From the NCBI GenBank assembly GCA_020355165.1, contig CP070661.1, positions 1,864,675-1,920,362 on the forward strand: a stretch of DNA of 55,688 nt. The letters are read 5' to 3'. Positions 25,473-33,990 of the stretch are shown here, piece by piece (position 1 is the first letter of the stretch; each line of letters begins with the position of its first letter). The translations under genes and the position numbers were made by a program. This DNA is from Burkholderiales bacterium. GTDB taxonomy: Bacteria; Pseudomonadota; Gammaproteobacteria; Burkholderiales; Burkholderiaceae_F. Under the pieces are notes generated by a model. That model had not been told where the DNA came from. It did no database searches and worked only from the letters and a program-made list of their open reading frames with translations.

Positions 25473-26078
25473 TCAGGTTCTTCTCAGGGCGATCTTCGGC
25501 ACCACGTCGTCGGCGACCCTGATGCGCGGCCGGTCCGGCTCCGCGGCAGCGAGCGGCGCGACCTCGCGCATCGTCTTCATGCTGCGCACCGCCAGTTCCT
25601 GGTAGGTGCGCGTGCCGCTGCCCTTCCAGGCGATCTCCTCCTCGGTCAGCGGCCGCAGCACCTTGGCCGGCACGCCGGCGGCGAGCGACCGCGGCGCGAT
25701 CACCATGCCGGCCTTGACGAAGGCGCAGGCGGCGACGATCGACGATTCGCCGATCACCGCCTCGTCCATCACCACCGCGTTCATGCCGACCATCGCGTTG
25801 CGCTTGACGATCGCGCCGTGCAGCACGGCGCCGTGGCCGACGTGGCCATTGACCTCGACCACCGTGTCGGTGCCCGGGAAGCCGTGCATCACGCAGGTGT
25901 CCTGCACGTTGCTGCCTTCCTCGAGGATGATGCGGCCGTAGTCGCCGCGCAGGCTGGCCAGCGGACCGACGTAGCAGCGCGGCCCGACGATCACGTCGCC
26001 GATCAGCACCGCGCTCGGGTGCACGAAGGCGGTGGGGTCGACCACCGGCGTCAGGCCGTCGATTTCGTAGCAGGGCAT
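25473..26078 (-). CDS. paaY: PaaY thioesterase, gamma-carbonic-anhydrase-like
   Basis: The 201-residue protein has a left-handed parallel beta-helix hexapeptide-repeat core (AVLIGDVIVGPRCYVGPLAS, GAVLHGAIVKRNAMVGMNAV) and the metal-ligand pattern QDTCVMHGFP...GHVGHGAVLHG. PaaY hydrolyses CoA esters that arise when the phenylacetate pathway stalls and so releases CoA. The length and C-terminal helix (TYQELAVRSMKTMREVAPLA) match PaaY rather than generic carbonic anhydrases. It precedes the hydroxylase gene by 18 bases and follows paaN on the same strand, so all may be co-transcribed. Confidence 0.92.
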   Translation of the reverse strand: MPCYEIDGLTPVVDPTAFVHPSAVLIGDVIVGPRCYVGPLASLRGDYGRIILEEGSNVQDTCVMHGFPGTDTVVEVNGHVGHGAVLHGAIVKRNAMVGMNAVVMDEAVIGESSIVAACAFVKAGMVIAPRSLAAGVPAKVLRPLTEEEIAWKGSGTRTYQELAVRSMKTMREVAPLAAAEPDRPRIRVADDVVPKIALRRT

Positions 26079-26105
26079 CGGTGCTTGCTCGTTTGCTCAG
26101 GAAGG

Positions 26106-26187
26106 GTCGTCGCCCCGGCGCAGGCCGGGGCCCAGGTCTGCCGTGCGCGACAGCGCAAATTGGGTCCCGGCCTGCGCCGGGACGACG
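26106..26187. repeat. REP-like inverted repeat
   Basis: The arms CGTCGCCCCGGCGCAGGCC... (26109-26133) and TGGGTCCCGGCCTGCGCCGG... (26161-26187) are near-perfect inverted repeats around a 27-base centre. Related hairpins with CCCGGC-GAAGGCC-GCCGGG lie at 32365-32419, so this is a dispersed palindromic repeat. It sits between paaN and paaY on the same transcript, where it could stabilise or attenuate RNA. Confidence 0.8.
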
Positions 26188-26199
26188 CAACGGACAGCG

Positions 26200-27864
26200 T
26201 CACACATGATGCCGCCGCTGGATCACGCGGAAGCGGCTGGCGACGAAGGCCGAGTCGGTGTAGCTGGCGTTGGCGGCCGGGTTGGCGCCGGTGCCGTGGT
26301 AGTCGGAGAAGCCGGCCGACTGGTTGACGAACACGCCGCTGGTGAGGTTGATCGACAGCGCCACGCCGGCGCGCTGCGTGGCCGCGGTCATCTCGTCGAT
26401 GAACGAGGCCCTGGTCGAGTACATGCCGACCGTCAGTGCGCCCTGCTCGCGCACGATCCGCTCCGACAGCGCGGCCAGCGCCTCGGGCCCGCCCGGCACC
26501 GCGACCACCGTGCTGATCGGCCCGAAGCGCTCCTGCATGTAGGCCGCCTCGTCGGCGGCATCGGCCTTCAGCAGCAGCGGCGTGTGGACCTCGGCGTTCG
26601 GGTGCTCCGGATGCGTCAGCTTCTTCGACGCCAGCACCACCGTGGCCGCCCGCGGCGCCGCCTCGATGCGCGCCAGCGTCTCGGGCGACTGGATCGCGCC
26701 GAGCACGGCGGTGGCGGTGGCCGGGTCGGCGAGGAACTTGTCGATGGCCGCGCCGAGATCCGCCGCCACTTCGTCGAACGACTTGTGGCCCTGGTCGGTG
26801 TCGATGCCGCTGGCCGGCACCAGCAGCGCCTTGGTCGTCGTGCACATCTGCCCCGAGTACAGGCTGAGCGTGAAGGCCAGGTTGCGCAGCATGCCCTTGT
26901 AGTTGTCGGTCGACTCGATCACCACGTTGTTGACACCGGCCAGCTCGGCGTAGACCTGCTTGCCGCGGCAGTTCTCCAGCAGCCAGCGGCCGAAGGTCGA
27001 GCCGCCGGTGTAGTCGATCGAGGCGACGCGCGGATCGGTGGCCAGCTGCTGCGTCGTCTGCGGCCTGTCGACCACCGCCAGCGTGACCAGGTTCGGGTCG
27101 ATGCCGTTCTCGCGCAGCACCTCGCGTGCGATGCGCACGCTGATCGCCGCCGGCAGCACGCTCCACGGGTGCGGCTTGACGATCACCGCGTTGCCGGTGG
27201 CCAGCGCGGCGAACAGGCCCGGATAGGTGTTCCAGGTCGGGAAGGTCGAGCAGCCGACCACCAGCGCCGGTCCACGGCCGACCACCTCGAAGTACTTCTT
27301 CATCACCAGCGGCGGGTTCTTGCCCTGCGGCTTCTCCCAATGCGCCTCGCGCGGCACGAAGCTCATCTCGCGCCAGGCGTAGGCCACCGCCTCCAGGCCG
27401 CGGTCCTGCGCGTGCGGCCCGCCGGCCTGGAAGGCCATGCCAAAGCCCTGGCCGGTGGTGTACATCACCGCCCAGGCGATCTCGAAGCTTGCCTTGTTCA
27501 GCCGGTCGAGGATCTCCAGGCACACGCCGGTGCGGCCGTCGATGCCGAGCTTGCCCCACGCCGGCATGGCAGCGATGGCAGCGGTGAGCAGCGCGCCGGG
27601 GTCGCACACCGCGTACTGCACGCCGAGCTCGACGCCGTACGGCGATCGGTCGCTGGCCAGCCAGCCGGTGACGCCGGGCTGGCCGAGGTCGAAGCGCTGG
27701 CCGAACATCGCCGCGACCGCCTGCTTGCCGGCCTCGTTGGCGCCTTCTCCGTAGATCTTCGGACTGGCCTGCTCGGGGTACGGCGTCCAGTAGCCGCGCG
27801 TGGCGACGGCGTTCAGCGCGCCGTCGAGCGTGGCGCGGTGCCTTGCGAGCAGGGGATGCGTCAT
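26200..27864 (-). CDS. paaN: PaaN aldehyde dehydrogenase, phenylacetate ring opening
   Basis: The 554-residue protein is a single aldehyde dehydrogenase fold. It has STFPTWNTYPGLFAALATGN (substrate/NAD region), the catalytic Glu in VYAELAGVNNVV and the catalytic Cys in YSGQMCTTTKAL. It corresponds to the ALDH part of PaaZ/PaaN, which oxidises the open-chain aldehyde formed from oxepin-CoA. The C-terminal MaoC-like hydratase domain of PaaZ is absent; the protein ends at SRFRVIQRRHHV. ATG 27864 follows GAGG. It is divergent from paaG with a TetR-type palindrome between. Confidence 0.92.
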   Translation of the reverse strand: MTHPLLARHRATLDGALNAVATRGYWTPYPEQASPKIYGEGANEAGKQAVAAMFGQRFDLGQPGVTGWLASDRSPYGVELGVQYAVCDPGALLTAAIAAMPAWGKLGIDGRTGVCLEILDRLNKASFEIAWAVMYTTGQGFGMAFQAGGPHAQDRGLEAVAYAWREMSFVPREAHWEKPQGKNPPLVMKKYFEVVGRGPALVVGCSTFPTWNTYPGLFAALATGNAVIVKPHPWSVLPAAISVRIAREVLRENGIDPNLVTLAVVDRPQTTQQLATDPRVASIDYTGGSTFGRWLLENCRGKQVYAELAGVNNVVIESTDNYKGMLRNLAFTLSLYSGQMCTTTKALLVPASGIDTDQGHKSFDEVAADLGAAIDKFLADPATATAVLGAIQSPETLARIEAAPRAATVVLASKKLTHPEHPNAEVHTPLLLKADAADEAAYMQERFGPISTVVAVPGGPEALAALSERIVREQGALTVGMYSTRASFIDEMTAATQRAGVALSINLTSGVFVNQSAGFSDYHGTGANPAANASYTDSAFVASRFRVIQRRHHV

Positions 27865-27979
27865 GGCGGTCCTCGAGGTTGTTGCGGCGCATGGCTGCAC
27901 ACGCCGATGGCGCCGTCGTGCAGGCTGCACCGCGGCGCCGGAAATGTTGTCAGACGGGAAGAATGGAAGCTACTATTGA

Positions 27980-27995
27980 TTGACCGGCCGGTCAA
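27980..27995. promoter_or_regulatory. perfect 16-bp TetR-type palindrome (PaaR box)
   Basis: TTGACCGGCCGGTCAA is an exact palindrome in the 198-base gap between divergent paaN and paaG. It fits the ACCGxxCGGT-type operators of PaaR-family TetR repressors. It would allow one repressor, probably the one encoded at 36346, to silence both arms until phenylacetyl-CoA accumulates. I found no second copy elsewhere in the window. Confidence 0.85.
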
Positions 27996-28062
27996 CGAAT
28001 GGCGCCGGCGCGCCTACGCGGCGTGCGGGTAAGCGTGCAGGCCGACGGCAGGAGACGGATCC

Positions 28063-28860
28063 ATGACGCGGGAGTTCGAGACCGTCCGCCTCGAGGTGGC
28101 GGACGGCGTGGCGACACTGACGCTGGCACGGCCGGAGCGGCTGAACAGCTTCACCGTGCAGATGCACGCCGAGGTGCACGATGCGCTGGCGCGGGTGCGC
28201 ACGCAGGCGACGGCGCGCTGCCTGGTGCTGACCGGCGCCGGTCGCGGCTTCTGCGCGGGCCAGGACCTGAACGACCGGGCGGTGGCGCCGGGCGCCGCCG
28301 CGGTCGATCTCGGCGAGTCGATCGAGCATTACTACAAGCCGCTGGTGCTCAGCCTGCGTGCGCTCGAGATGCCGACCATCGCCGCGGTCAACGGCGTGGC
28401 CGCCGGTGCCGGCGCCAACATCGCGCTGGCCTGCGACCTGGTGTTCGCCGCCCGCTCGGCGAGCTTCGTGCAGTCGTTCTCGAAGATCGGCCTGGTGCCC
28501 GACTGCGGCGGCACCTGGATGCTGCCGCGCCTGGTCGGCCCGGCGCGCGCGCTCGGCCTGGCGCTGATTGGCGAGAAGCTCGGCGCAGAGCAGGCGGCCC
28601 AATGGGGCCTGATCTGGAAGTGCGTCGACGACGACGCGCTGATGCCGACCGTCTCGGCACTGGCCAGGCAGCTGGCCGCCGGTCCGACGCTGGGCTACCT
28701 GCGCACCCGGCAGGCGATGGAGGCCGGCGAGACGCTGTCGCTGAAGGCCAGTCTCGATCTGGAGCGCGACTTCCAGCGTGAACTCGGCCACGGCGCCGAC
28801 TACCGCGAGGGCGTGGCGGCGTTCATGGAAAAGCGCGCACCGCAGTTCAAGGGACACTGA
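28063..28860 (+). CDS. paaG: PaaG, ring-1,2-epoxyphenylacetyl-CoA isomerase
   Basis: The 265-residue crotonase-fold enzyme has oxyanion-hole segments GRGFCAGQDLNDR and AAVNGVAAGAGANIALACDL. Asp at IGLVPDCGGTWMLPR is the catalytic position of PaaG-type isomerases. It turns the ring epoxide into oxepin-CoA and can shift double bonds in later intermediates. GGAGACGG lies a few bases before the ATG. It heads the plus-strand paa operon and is followed after three bases by paaH. Confidence 0.95.
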   Translation: MTREFETVRLEVADGVATLTLARPERLNSFTVQMHAEVHDALARVRTQATARCLVLTGAGRGFCAGQDLNDRAVAPGAAAVDLGESIEHYYKPLVLSLRALEMPTIAAVNGVAAGAGANIALACDLVFAARSASFVQSFSKIGLVPDCGGTWMLPRLVGPARALGLALIGEKLGAEQAAQWGLIWKCVDDDALMPTVSALARQLAAGPTLGYLRTRQAMEAGETLSLKASLDLERDFQRELGHGADYREGVAAFMEKRAPQFKGH

Positions 28861-28863
28861 ACG

Positions 28864-30396
28864 ATGGCGGCATTGCCGAAGGAAGCGGTGATCGGCGTGA
28901 TCGGCGCCGGCGTGATGGGGGCCGGCATCGCCCAGGTCGCGGCCGCTGCCGGGCACACCGTGCTGCTGCTGGATGCGCAGTCGGAGGCGATCGACCGCGC
29001 GCTGGCCGACGTCGACCGGGGCCTGCAGTCGCGCGTGCGCAAGGGGCGGCTGGCGGCCGACGAGGCGCGGGCGACGCTGGCGCGGCTGCGCCGCGCCGAC
29101 TGGGACGACCTGGCGGCCTGCGCGCTGGTGATCGAGGCGATCGCCGAGGACCTCGAAGCCAAGCGCACCCTGGTGGTGCGGCTGCAGCAGGTGGTCGGCC
29201 GCGACTGCATCATCGCCACCAACACCTCGTCGCTGTCGATCACCGCCATCGCCGCCGGCAGCGCGCACCCCGAGCGGGTGGTCGGCATGCACTTCTTCAA
29301 CCCGCCGGCGCGGATGAGGCTGGTCGAGGTGGTCAGCGGCGTCGACACTTCGCCGGCGGTCGCGCGCACGGTCTTTGCCACCGCCGAGGCCTGGGGCAAG
29401 AAGGCGGCCACCGCCAAGAGCACGCCCGGGTACATCGTCAACCGCATCGCGCGACCGTTCTACGGCGAGGCCTGGATGGTGCTGTCGGAGAACGCCGCCT
29501 CGCCGGCGACGCTCGACGCGATCGTGCGCGACTGCGGCGGCTTCCCGATGGGCCCGTTCGAGCTGATGGACCTGATCGGTCACGACGTCAACCTCAAGGT
29601 GACGCAGTCGGTGTTCGAGGCGACGTTCTTCGACCGCCGCTACGTGCCGTCACTCGGCCAGCAGGAGCTGGTGCGCGCCGGTCGGCTCGGCCGCAAGACC
29701 GGGCACGGCATCTACGACTTCCGCGACGGCGCGGCACCGCCGCAGCCGGCGGTCGAGGAGGGCTCCGAGCCGGTCGCGCGCGTGGTCGCGGTCGGTTCGC
29801 TCGGCATCGCCACGCCGATCATCACCCGCCTCGAGGCGGCCGGCATCGACGTCGTGCGCGTGCAGGGCCGGGGTCGCTCTGCCGAAGCCGGCTGGCTGGA
29901 GGTCGGCGCCGCGCGGCTGATGCTCACCGACGGCCGCCCGGCGACGCGCCGTGCGGCCGAGGACGAGCACGAGCACCTGATCCTGTTCGACCTGGCGCTC
30001 GACTACGCCAACACGCCGAGGCTGGGACTGGCGCCGGCCGACCAGTGCGGCGAGGCGGCCCTGCGCACGGTGTGCGCCACCCTGGCGCAGGGCGGCTTCG
30101 CCTGCTCGAAGATGGACGACGTCGCCGGGATGATCGTGCTGCGCATCATCGCCATGCTGGTCAACGAGGCGGCCGATGCGGTGGCCTACGGCATCTGCAC
30201 CGCCGATGCGATCGACGACGCGATGCGCTACGGCGTGAACTACCCGCGCGGGCCGATGGCCTGGGCCGAAAGCGTCGGGCTGGATTTCTTCGCCCGCGTG
30301 CTGGCCAACCTGCGCGAGCACTACGGCGGCGAGCGTTACCGGACCTCGGTGCTGATCCAGCGCCGCGGCTGGACCCGCAGCGGCTTCCGCGAGTAG
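28864..30396 (+). CDS. paaH: PaaH, 3-hydroxyadipyl-CoA dehydrogenase
   Basis: The 510-residue NAD-dependent dehydrogenase has a Rossmann start GVIGAGVMGAGIAQVAAAAG. It has the 3-HAD motifs NTSSLSITAIAAG and HFFNPPARMRLVEVV, and a second HAD C-terminal domain (YGVNYPRGPMAWAESVGL). The two C-terminal domains and length match PaaH/PaaC. It oxidises 3-hydroxyadipyl-CoA to 3-oxoadipyl-CoA. It is separated from paaG by only three bases and from paaI by four. Confidence 0.95.
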   Translation: MAALPKEAVIGVIGAGVMGAGIAQVAAAAGHTVLLLDAQSEAIDRALADVDRGLQSRVRKGRLAADEARATLARLRRADWDDLAACALVIEAIAEDLEAKRTLVVRLQQVVGRDCIIATNTSSLSITAIAAGSAHPERVVGMHFFNPPARMRLVEVVSGVDTSPAVARTVFATAEAWGKKAATAKSTPGYIVNRIARPFYGEAWMVLSENAASPATLDAIVRDCGGFPMGPFELMDLIGHDVNLKVTQSVFEATFFDRRYVPSLGQQELVRAGRLGRKTGHGIYDFRDGAAPPQPAVEEGSEPVARVVAVGSLGIATPIITRLEAAGIDVVRVQGRGRSAEAGWLEVGAARLMLTDGRPATRRAAEDEHEHLILFDLALDYANTPRLGLAPADQCGEAALRTVCATLAQGGFACSKMDDVAGMIVLRIIAMLVNEAADAVAYGICTADAIDDAMRYGVNYPRGPMAWAESVGLDFFARVLANLREHYGGERYRTSVLIQRRGWTRSGFRE

Positions 30397-30400
30397 GGCA

Positions 30401-30853
30401 ATGAGCGAAGCACATCACCACAAGCCGGACCCGCAGACGGTCGCCGAAATGGTGCGCGACAAGGTATGGGCCAACGACGCCGTCTCGCAGGGCCTCGGCA
30501 TGCAGATCGAGGTGATCGGCCCGGGTTACGCGCGGGTGACGATGACGGTGCGCCCCGACATGGTCAACGGCTTCGGCCTGTGCCACGGCGGCGTGATCAC
30601 CACGCTGGCCGACACCGCGTTCGCCTTTGCCTGCAACAGCCACAACGAGCTGACGCTGGCCTCCGGCATCTTCATCGAGATCCTCAACCCCGGCAACGTC
30701 GGCGACCGGCTGGTGGCCGAGGCGCGCGAGGTGGTGATCAACGGCCGCCTCGGCCTGTACGACATCAGCGTGCTCAACCAGCACGGCAAGCAGGTCGCGC
30801 AGATGCGCGGCCGCTCGCACACCATCAAGGGCAAGCACATCGTCGAGTTCTGA
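30401..30853 (+). CDS. paaI: PaaI, hydroxyphenylacetyl-CoA thioesterase
   Basis: The 150-residue hot-dog thioesterase has the catalytic segment MVNGFGLCHGGVITTLADTA, with CHGG and the Asp of TLAD in the standard PaaI positions. FAFACNSHNELT follows. It frees CoA from non-productive hydroxylated phenylacetyl-CoA. It sits in its usual place after paaH and before the CoA ligase gene. Confidence 0.94.
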   Translation: MSEAHHHKPDPQTVAEMVRDKVWANDAVSQGLGMQIEVIGPGYARVTMTVRPDMVNGFGLCHGGVITTLADTAFAFACNSHNELTLASGIFIEILNPGNVGDRLVAEAREVVINGRLGLYDISVLNQHGKQVAQMRGRSHTIKGKHIVEF

Positions 30854-30996
30854 GAAGCCGTGAGCAAACCTACTGCGCGCCCCGATCTTGCACCTGCGGT
30901 GCTCAACGTACGCGTCTCGGTACGTCTCCGCTGCCCGGTGCAACCTCGGGCCGTTCGCGACGGTTTCTGCACGGCTAGTGAGCGTGGAGGAAGAAC

Positions 30997-32310
30997 ATGA
31001 CCGCCAAAGCCCCCGCCCCCGGAGAACTGGAGCCTGTCGAACGTGCTCCGCAGTCGGAGCTGCGCGCGCTGCAGCTGGAGCGACTGAAGTGGACCCTGGC
31101 GCACGCCTACGAGAACGTGCCGCACTACCGGCGCAAGTTCGACGCCGCGGGCGTCAAGCCCGGCGACCTGCGGTCGCTGGCCGATCTGGCGAAGTTCCCG
31201 TTCTCGACCAAGGCCGACCTGCGCGACAACTATCCGTTCGGCCTGTTCGCCGTGCCGCGCGAGAAGGTGGTGCGCATCCACGCCTCGAGCGGCACGACCG
31301 GCAAGCCGACCGTGGTCGGCTACACGGCGAAGGACATCGACACCTGGGCCACCGTGATGGCGCGCTCGATCCGCGCCGCCGGCGGCCGGCCGGGCGACAT
31401 GGTGCACGTGGCCTACGGCTACGGCCTGTTCACCGGCGGCCTCGGCGCGCACTACGGCGCCGAGCGGCTCGGCTGCACCGTGGTGCCGATGTCGGGCGGC
31501 ATGACCGAGCGGCAGGTGCAGCTGATCCAGGACTTCAAGCCGCGCGTGATCATGGTCACGCCGTCGTACATGCTGGCGATCACCGAGGAGATGGAGAAGC
31601 AGGGCATCGACCCGAAGTCGACCTCGCTTGCGATCGGCATCTTCGGCGCCGAGCCGTGGACGCCGGCGATGCGGCAGGCGATCGAGAGCAGGACGCGGGT
31701 CGACGCCATCGACATCTACGGCCTGTCCGAGATCGTCGGCCCGGGGGTGGCGCAGGAGTGCATCGAGACCAAGGACGGGCTGACCGTCTGGGAGGACCAT
31801 TTCTATCCGGAGATCGTCGATCCGGAAAGCGGCGCCGTGCTGCCCGACGGCGAGAAGGGCGAGCTGGTGTTCACCACGCTGACCAAGGAAGCGCTGCCGA
31901 TGATCCGCTACCGCACGCGCGACCTGACCCGGCTGCTCGAGCCGACCGCGCGCAGCATGCGCCGGATCGAGAAGATCACCGGACGCTCGGACGACATGCT
32001 GATCATCCGCGGGGTGAACCTGTTCCCGACCCAGGTCGAGGAGCTGATCCTCAAGCAGCCGGAGCTGACGCCGTACTACATGCTGGAGGTGACGCGGCCG
32101 GAGAACCTCGACGAGCTGACGGTGCACGTCGAGATGGGCTCCGACCTCGCCTACGGCGGGCAGGAGGCGCGCCACGCCGCGGCGAGCAAGCTGGAGCACA
32201 ACATCAAGGCATACATCGGCGTGACCTCGACCGTGCGGCTGGCGCTGCCGGGCGGCGTCGAGCGCTCGGTCGGCAAGGCCAAGCGCATCATGGACAAGCG
32301 GCCGAAGTGA
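30997..32310 (+). CDS. paaK: PaaK, phenylacetate-CoA ligase
   Basis: The 437-residue AMP-forming ligase shows HASSGTTGKPTVVGYTAKD (ATP loop), EPWTPAMRQAI, DIYGLSEIVGPGVAQEC and YRTRDLT...ITGRSDDMLIIRGVN. These are the signature series of PaaK and the length is the usual 430-440. It activates phenylacetate to its CoA ester, the entry step. TGGAGGAAGAAC precedes the ATG. The 143-base gap after paaI holds only short palindromic sequence (CGTACGCGTCTCGGTACG), not a gene. Confidence 0.95.
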   Translation: MTAKAPAPGELEPVERAPQSELRALQLERLKWTLAHAYENVPHYRRKFDAAGVKPGDLRSLADLAKFPFSTKADLRDNYPFGLFAVPREKVVRIHASSGTTGKPTVVGYTAKDIDTWATVMARSIRAAGGRPGDMVHVAYGYGLFTGGLGAHYGAERLGCTVVPMSGGMTERQVQLIQDFKPRVIMVTPSYMLAITEEMEKQGIDPKSTSLAIGIFGAEPWTPAMRQAIESRTRVDAIDIYGLSEIVGPGVAQECIETKDGLTVWEDHFYPEIVDPESGAVLPDGEKGELVFTTLTKEALPMIRYRTRDLTRLLEPTARSMRRIEKITGRSDDMLIIRGVNLFPTQVEELILKQPELTPYYMLEVTRPENLDELTVHVEMGSDLAYGGQEARHAAASKLEHNIKAYIGVTSTVRLALPGGVERSVGKAKRIMDKRPK

Positions 32311-32364
32311 CGCGGTGGCCGTCGTCCCAAAGAGCGCCGGCATCCAGGTGACCGCGTAGCAGCC

Positions 32365-32419
32365 ATCCCGGCGAAGGCCGGGATCCAAGTTGAGAAGCAG
32401 CCCCGGCCTGCGCCGGGGG
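32365..32419. repeat. pair of REP-like GC hairpins
   Basis: Two short hairpins follow each other: ATCCCGGC/GCCGGGAT (32365-32384) and CCCCGGC/GCCGGGG (32401-32418). They resemble the palindromic repeat at 26106-26187 and lie between paaK and paaA. They are probable dispersed palindromic repeats with an RNA-stability or gyrase-type role only by analogy. Confidence 0.75.
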
Positions 32420-32436
32420 CGACGAGGAAGCGAAGC

Positions 32437-33447
32437 ATGTACACACAGGCGATCGACATTCCGCAGGGTCCGAAGGACGAAGTGCCGCGCCGGCCGCGTT
32501 CGCTGCGGGAGGACGAGTACGAGGCCGAGTTCGACGCGCGCGTCGGCCGCGGCGAGTTCGTCGAGCCGAAGGACTGGATGCCCGAGGCCTACCGCAGGAC
32601 GCTGGTGCGGCAGATCAGCCAGCATGCGCATTCGGAGATCGTCGGCATGCTGCCGGAGGGCAACTGGATCACCCGCGCGCCGACCCTGAAGCGCAAGGCC
32701 ATCCTGCTCGCCAAGGTGCAGGACGAGGGCGGCCACGGCATGTACCTGTACGCGGCGGCCGAGACGCTCGGCGTCTCGCGCGACGAGATGATCGAGGCGC
32801 TGCACTCGGGCAAGGCCAAGTACTCGTCGATCTTCAACTACCCGACGCTCGCCTGGGCCGACATCGGCGTGATCGGCTGGCTGGTCGACGGCGCGGCGAT
32901 CATGAACCAGATCCCCCTTTGCCGCTGCTCGTACGGGCCGTACGCGCGGGCGATGATCCGCATCTGCAAGGAGGAGTCGTTCCACCAGCGGCAGGGCTAC
33001 GACCTGCTGCTGACGATGATGAAGGGCACCGCCGAGCAGCGGGAGATGGTGCAGGACGCGGTCGACCGCTGGTGGTGGCCGTCGCTGATGATGTTCGGAC
33101 CGCACGACTCGGACTCCACCCACTCCGGCGACTCGAGCCGGTGGGGCATCAAGCGGATCAGCAACGACGAGCTGCGGCAGAAGTTCGTCGACGCGACGGT
33201 GCCGCAGGCGAAGGTGCTCGGCGTGCAGCTTCCCGACCCCGAACTGAAGTGGAACGAGGCGCGCGGCCACTGGGACTTCGGGCCGATCGACTGGCAGGAG
33301 TTCTGGAACGTGGTCGGCGGCCATGGCCAGTGCAACCGCGATCGCCTGGCCGATCGGGTCAAGGCGTGGGCCGACGGCGCCTGGGTGCGCGAAGCGGCGC
33401 TGGCGCATGCCGACAAGCAGCGTCACCGCGACCAGTTGGCGGCGTGA
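32437..33447 (+). CDS. paaA: PaaA, catalytic alpha subunit of phenylacetyl-CoA epoxidase
   Basis: The 336-residue protein is the di-iron catalytic subunit. Ferritin-like helices carry ExxH motifs in [15 protein letters not shown] and [13 protein letters not shown], and the length is typical. With PaaC, PaaB and the reductase PaaE it forms the oxygenase that epoxidises the ring of phenylacetyl-CoA. The ATG follows GAGGAAGCGAAGC. It is separated from paaB by 150 bases that hold only a GC palindrome and no gene. Confidence 0.95.
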   Translation: MYTQAIDIPQGPKDEVPRRPRSLREDEYEAEFDARVGRGEFVEPKDWMPEAYRRTLVRQISQHAHSEIVGMLPEGNWITRAPTLKRKAILLAKVQDEGGHGMYLYAAAETLGVSRDEMIEALHSGKAKYSSIFNYPTLAWADIGVIGWLVDGAAIMNQIPLCRCSYGPYARAMIRICKEESFHQRQGYDLLLTMMKGTAEQREMVQDAVDRWWWPSLMMFGPHDSDSTHSGDSSRWGIKRISNDELRQKFVDATVPQAKVLGVQLPDPELKWNEARGHWDFGPIDWQEFWNVVGGHGQCNRDRLADRVKAWADGAWVREAALAHADKQRHRDQLAA

Positions 33448-33597
33448 GCTTCGTGCGGTGTCCCGGAAACCCATCCCCACCCCGAGCCGTAGCCGCGCGC
33501 TGGCAGGCGCGCGTCGCTGCGGCCGCGCCGAGCGATGCTCGGCGAAACCCGGCCTCCGCCCCCTCGAAGGGGAGGAGAGTTCAGAGGAGCTTCGCTC

Positions 33598-33885
33598 ATG
33601 AGTAGGACCGAATGGCCGCTGTGGGAAGTGTTCATCCGCAGCAAGGGCGGGCTGGACCACAAGCACTGCGGCAGCGTGCACGCGCCCGACGCCAGGATGG
33701 CGCTGTCCAACGCGCGCGACGTCTACACGCGGCGCATGGAGGGGGTGAGCATCTGGGTGGTGCGCGCCGACCAGATCCACGCCTCCGATCCCGACGCCAA
33801 GGCGGAGATGTTCGACCCGGCGGAGGACAAGATCTACCGGCACCCGACCTTCTACACGCTGCCCGACGAAGTGAACCACATGTGA
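33598..33885 (+). CDS. paaB: PaaB, phenylacetyl-CoA epoxidase subunit
   Basis: The 95-residue protein starts MSRTEWPLWEVFIRSKGGLD and contains HKHCGSVHAPDARMALSNAR and DVYTRRMEGVSIWVV, all characteristic of PaaB. PaaB bridges or helps assemble PaaAC heterodimers. ATG 33598 is chosen because the family starts here and GAGGAG lies upstream; the in-frame extension to 33535 is not conserved-looking. Confidence 0.93.
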   Translation: MSRTEWPLWEVFIRSKGGLDHKHCGSVHAPDARMALSNARDVYTRRMEGVSIWVVRADQIHASDPDAKAEMFDPAEDKIYRHPTFYTLPDEVNHM

Positions 33886-33926
33886 CGGCGATGTCCAGGA
33901 GCGAAGCGATTGGAGGCAGCGCCGTC

Positions 33927-33973
33927 ATCCCCGCCCCCGACAGAGGCACTCGGGGGCAGGCTCCAGCGGGGAT
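33927..33973. repeat. nested GC-rich hairpin in paaB-paaC gap
   Basis: ATCCCCGC (33927-33934) pairs with GCGGGGAT (33966-33973), and GCCCCCGA (33933-33940) pairs with TCGGGGGC (33950-33957). The nested hairpin lies in a 105-base gap between paaB and paaC and again starts with a GTCATCCC-type sequence, like the dispersed palindromes in the cluster. Confidence 0.7.
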
Positions 33974-33990
33974 CCAGTGTCTTTGAGCGA

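Noticed and set aside
30526-33879. a minus-strand open frame of over 1100 codons
   Set aside because: It lies antisense to paaI, paaK and paaA, whose products are unmistakable. It has the His/Arg/Val shadow composition seen elsewhere in the window.
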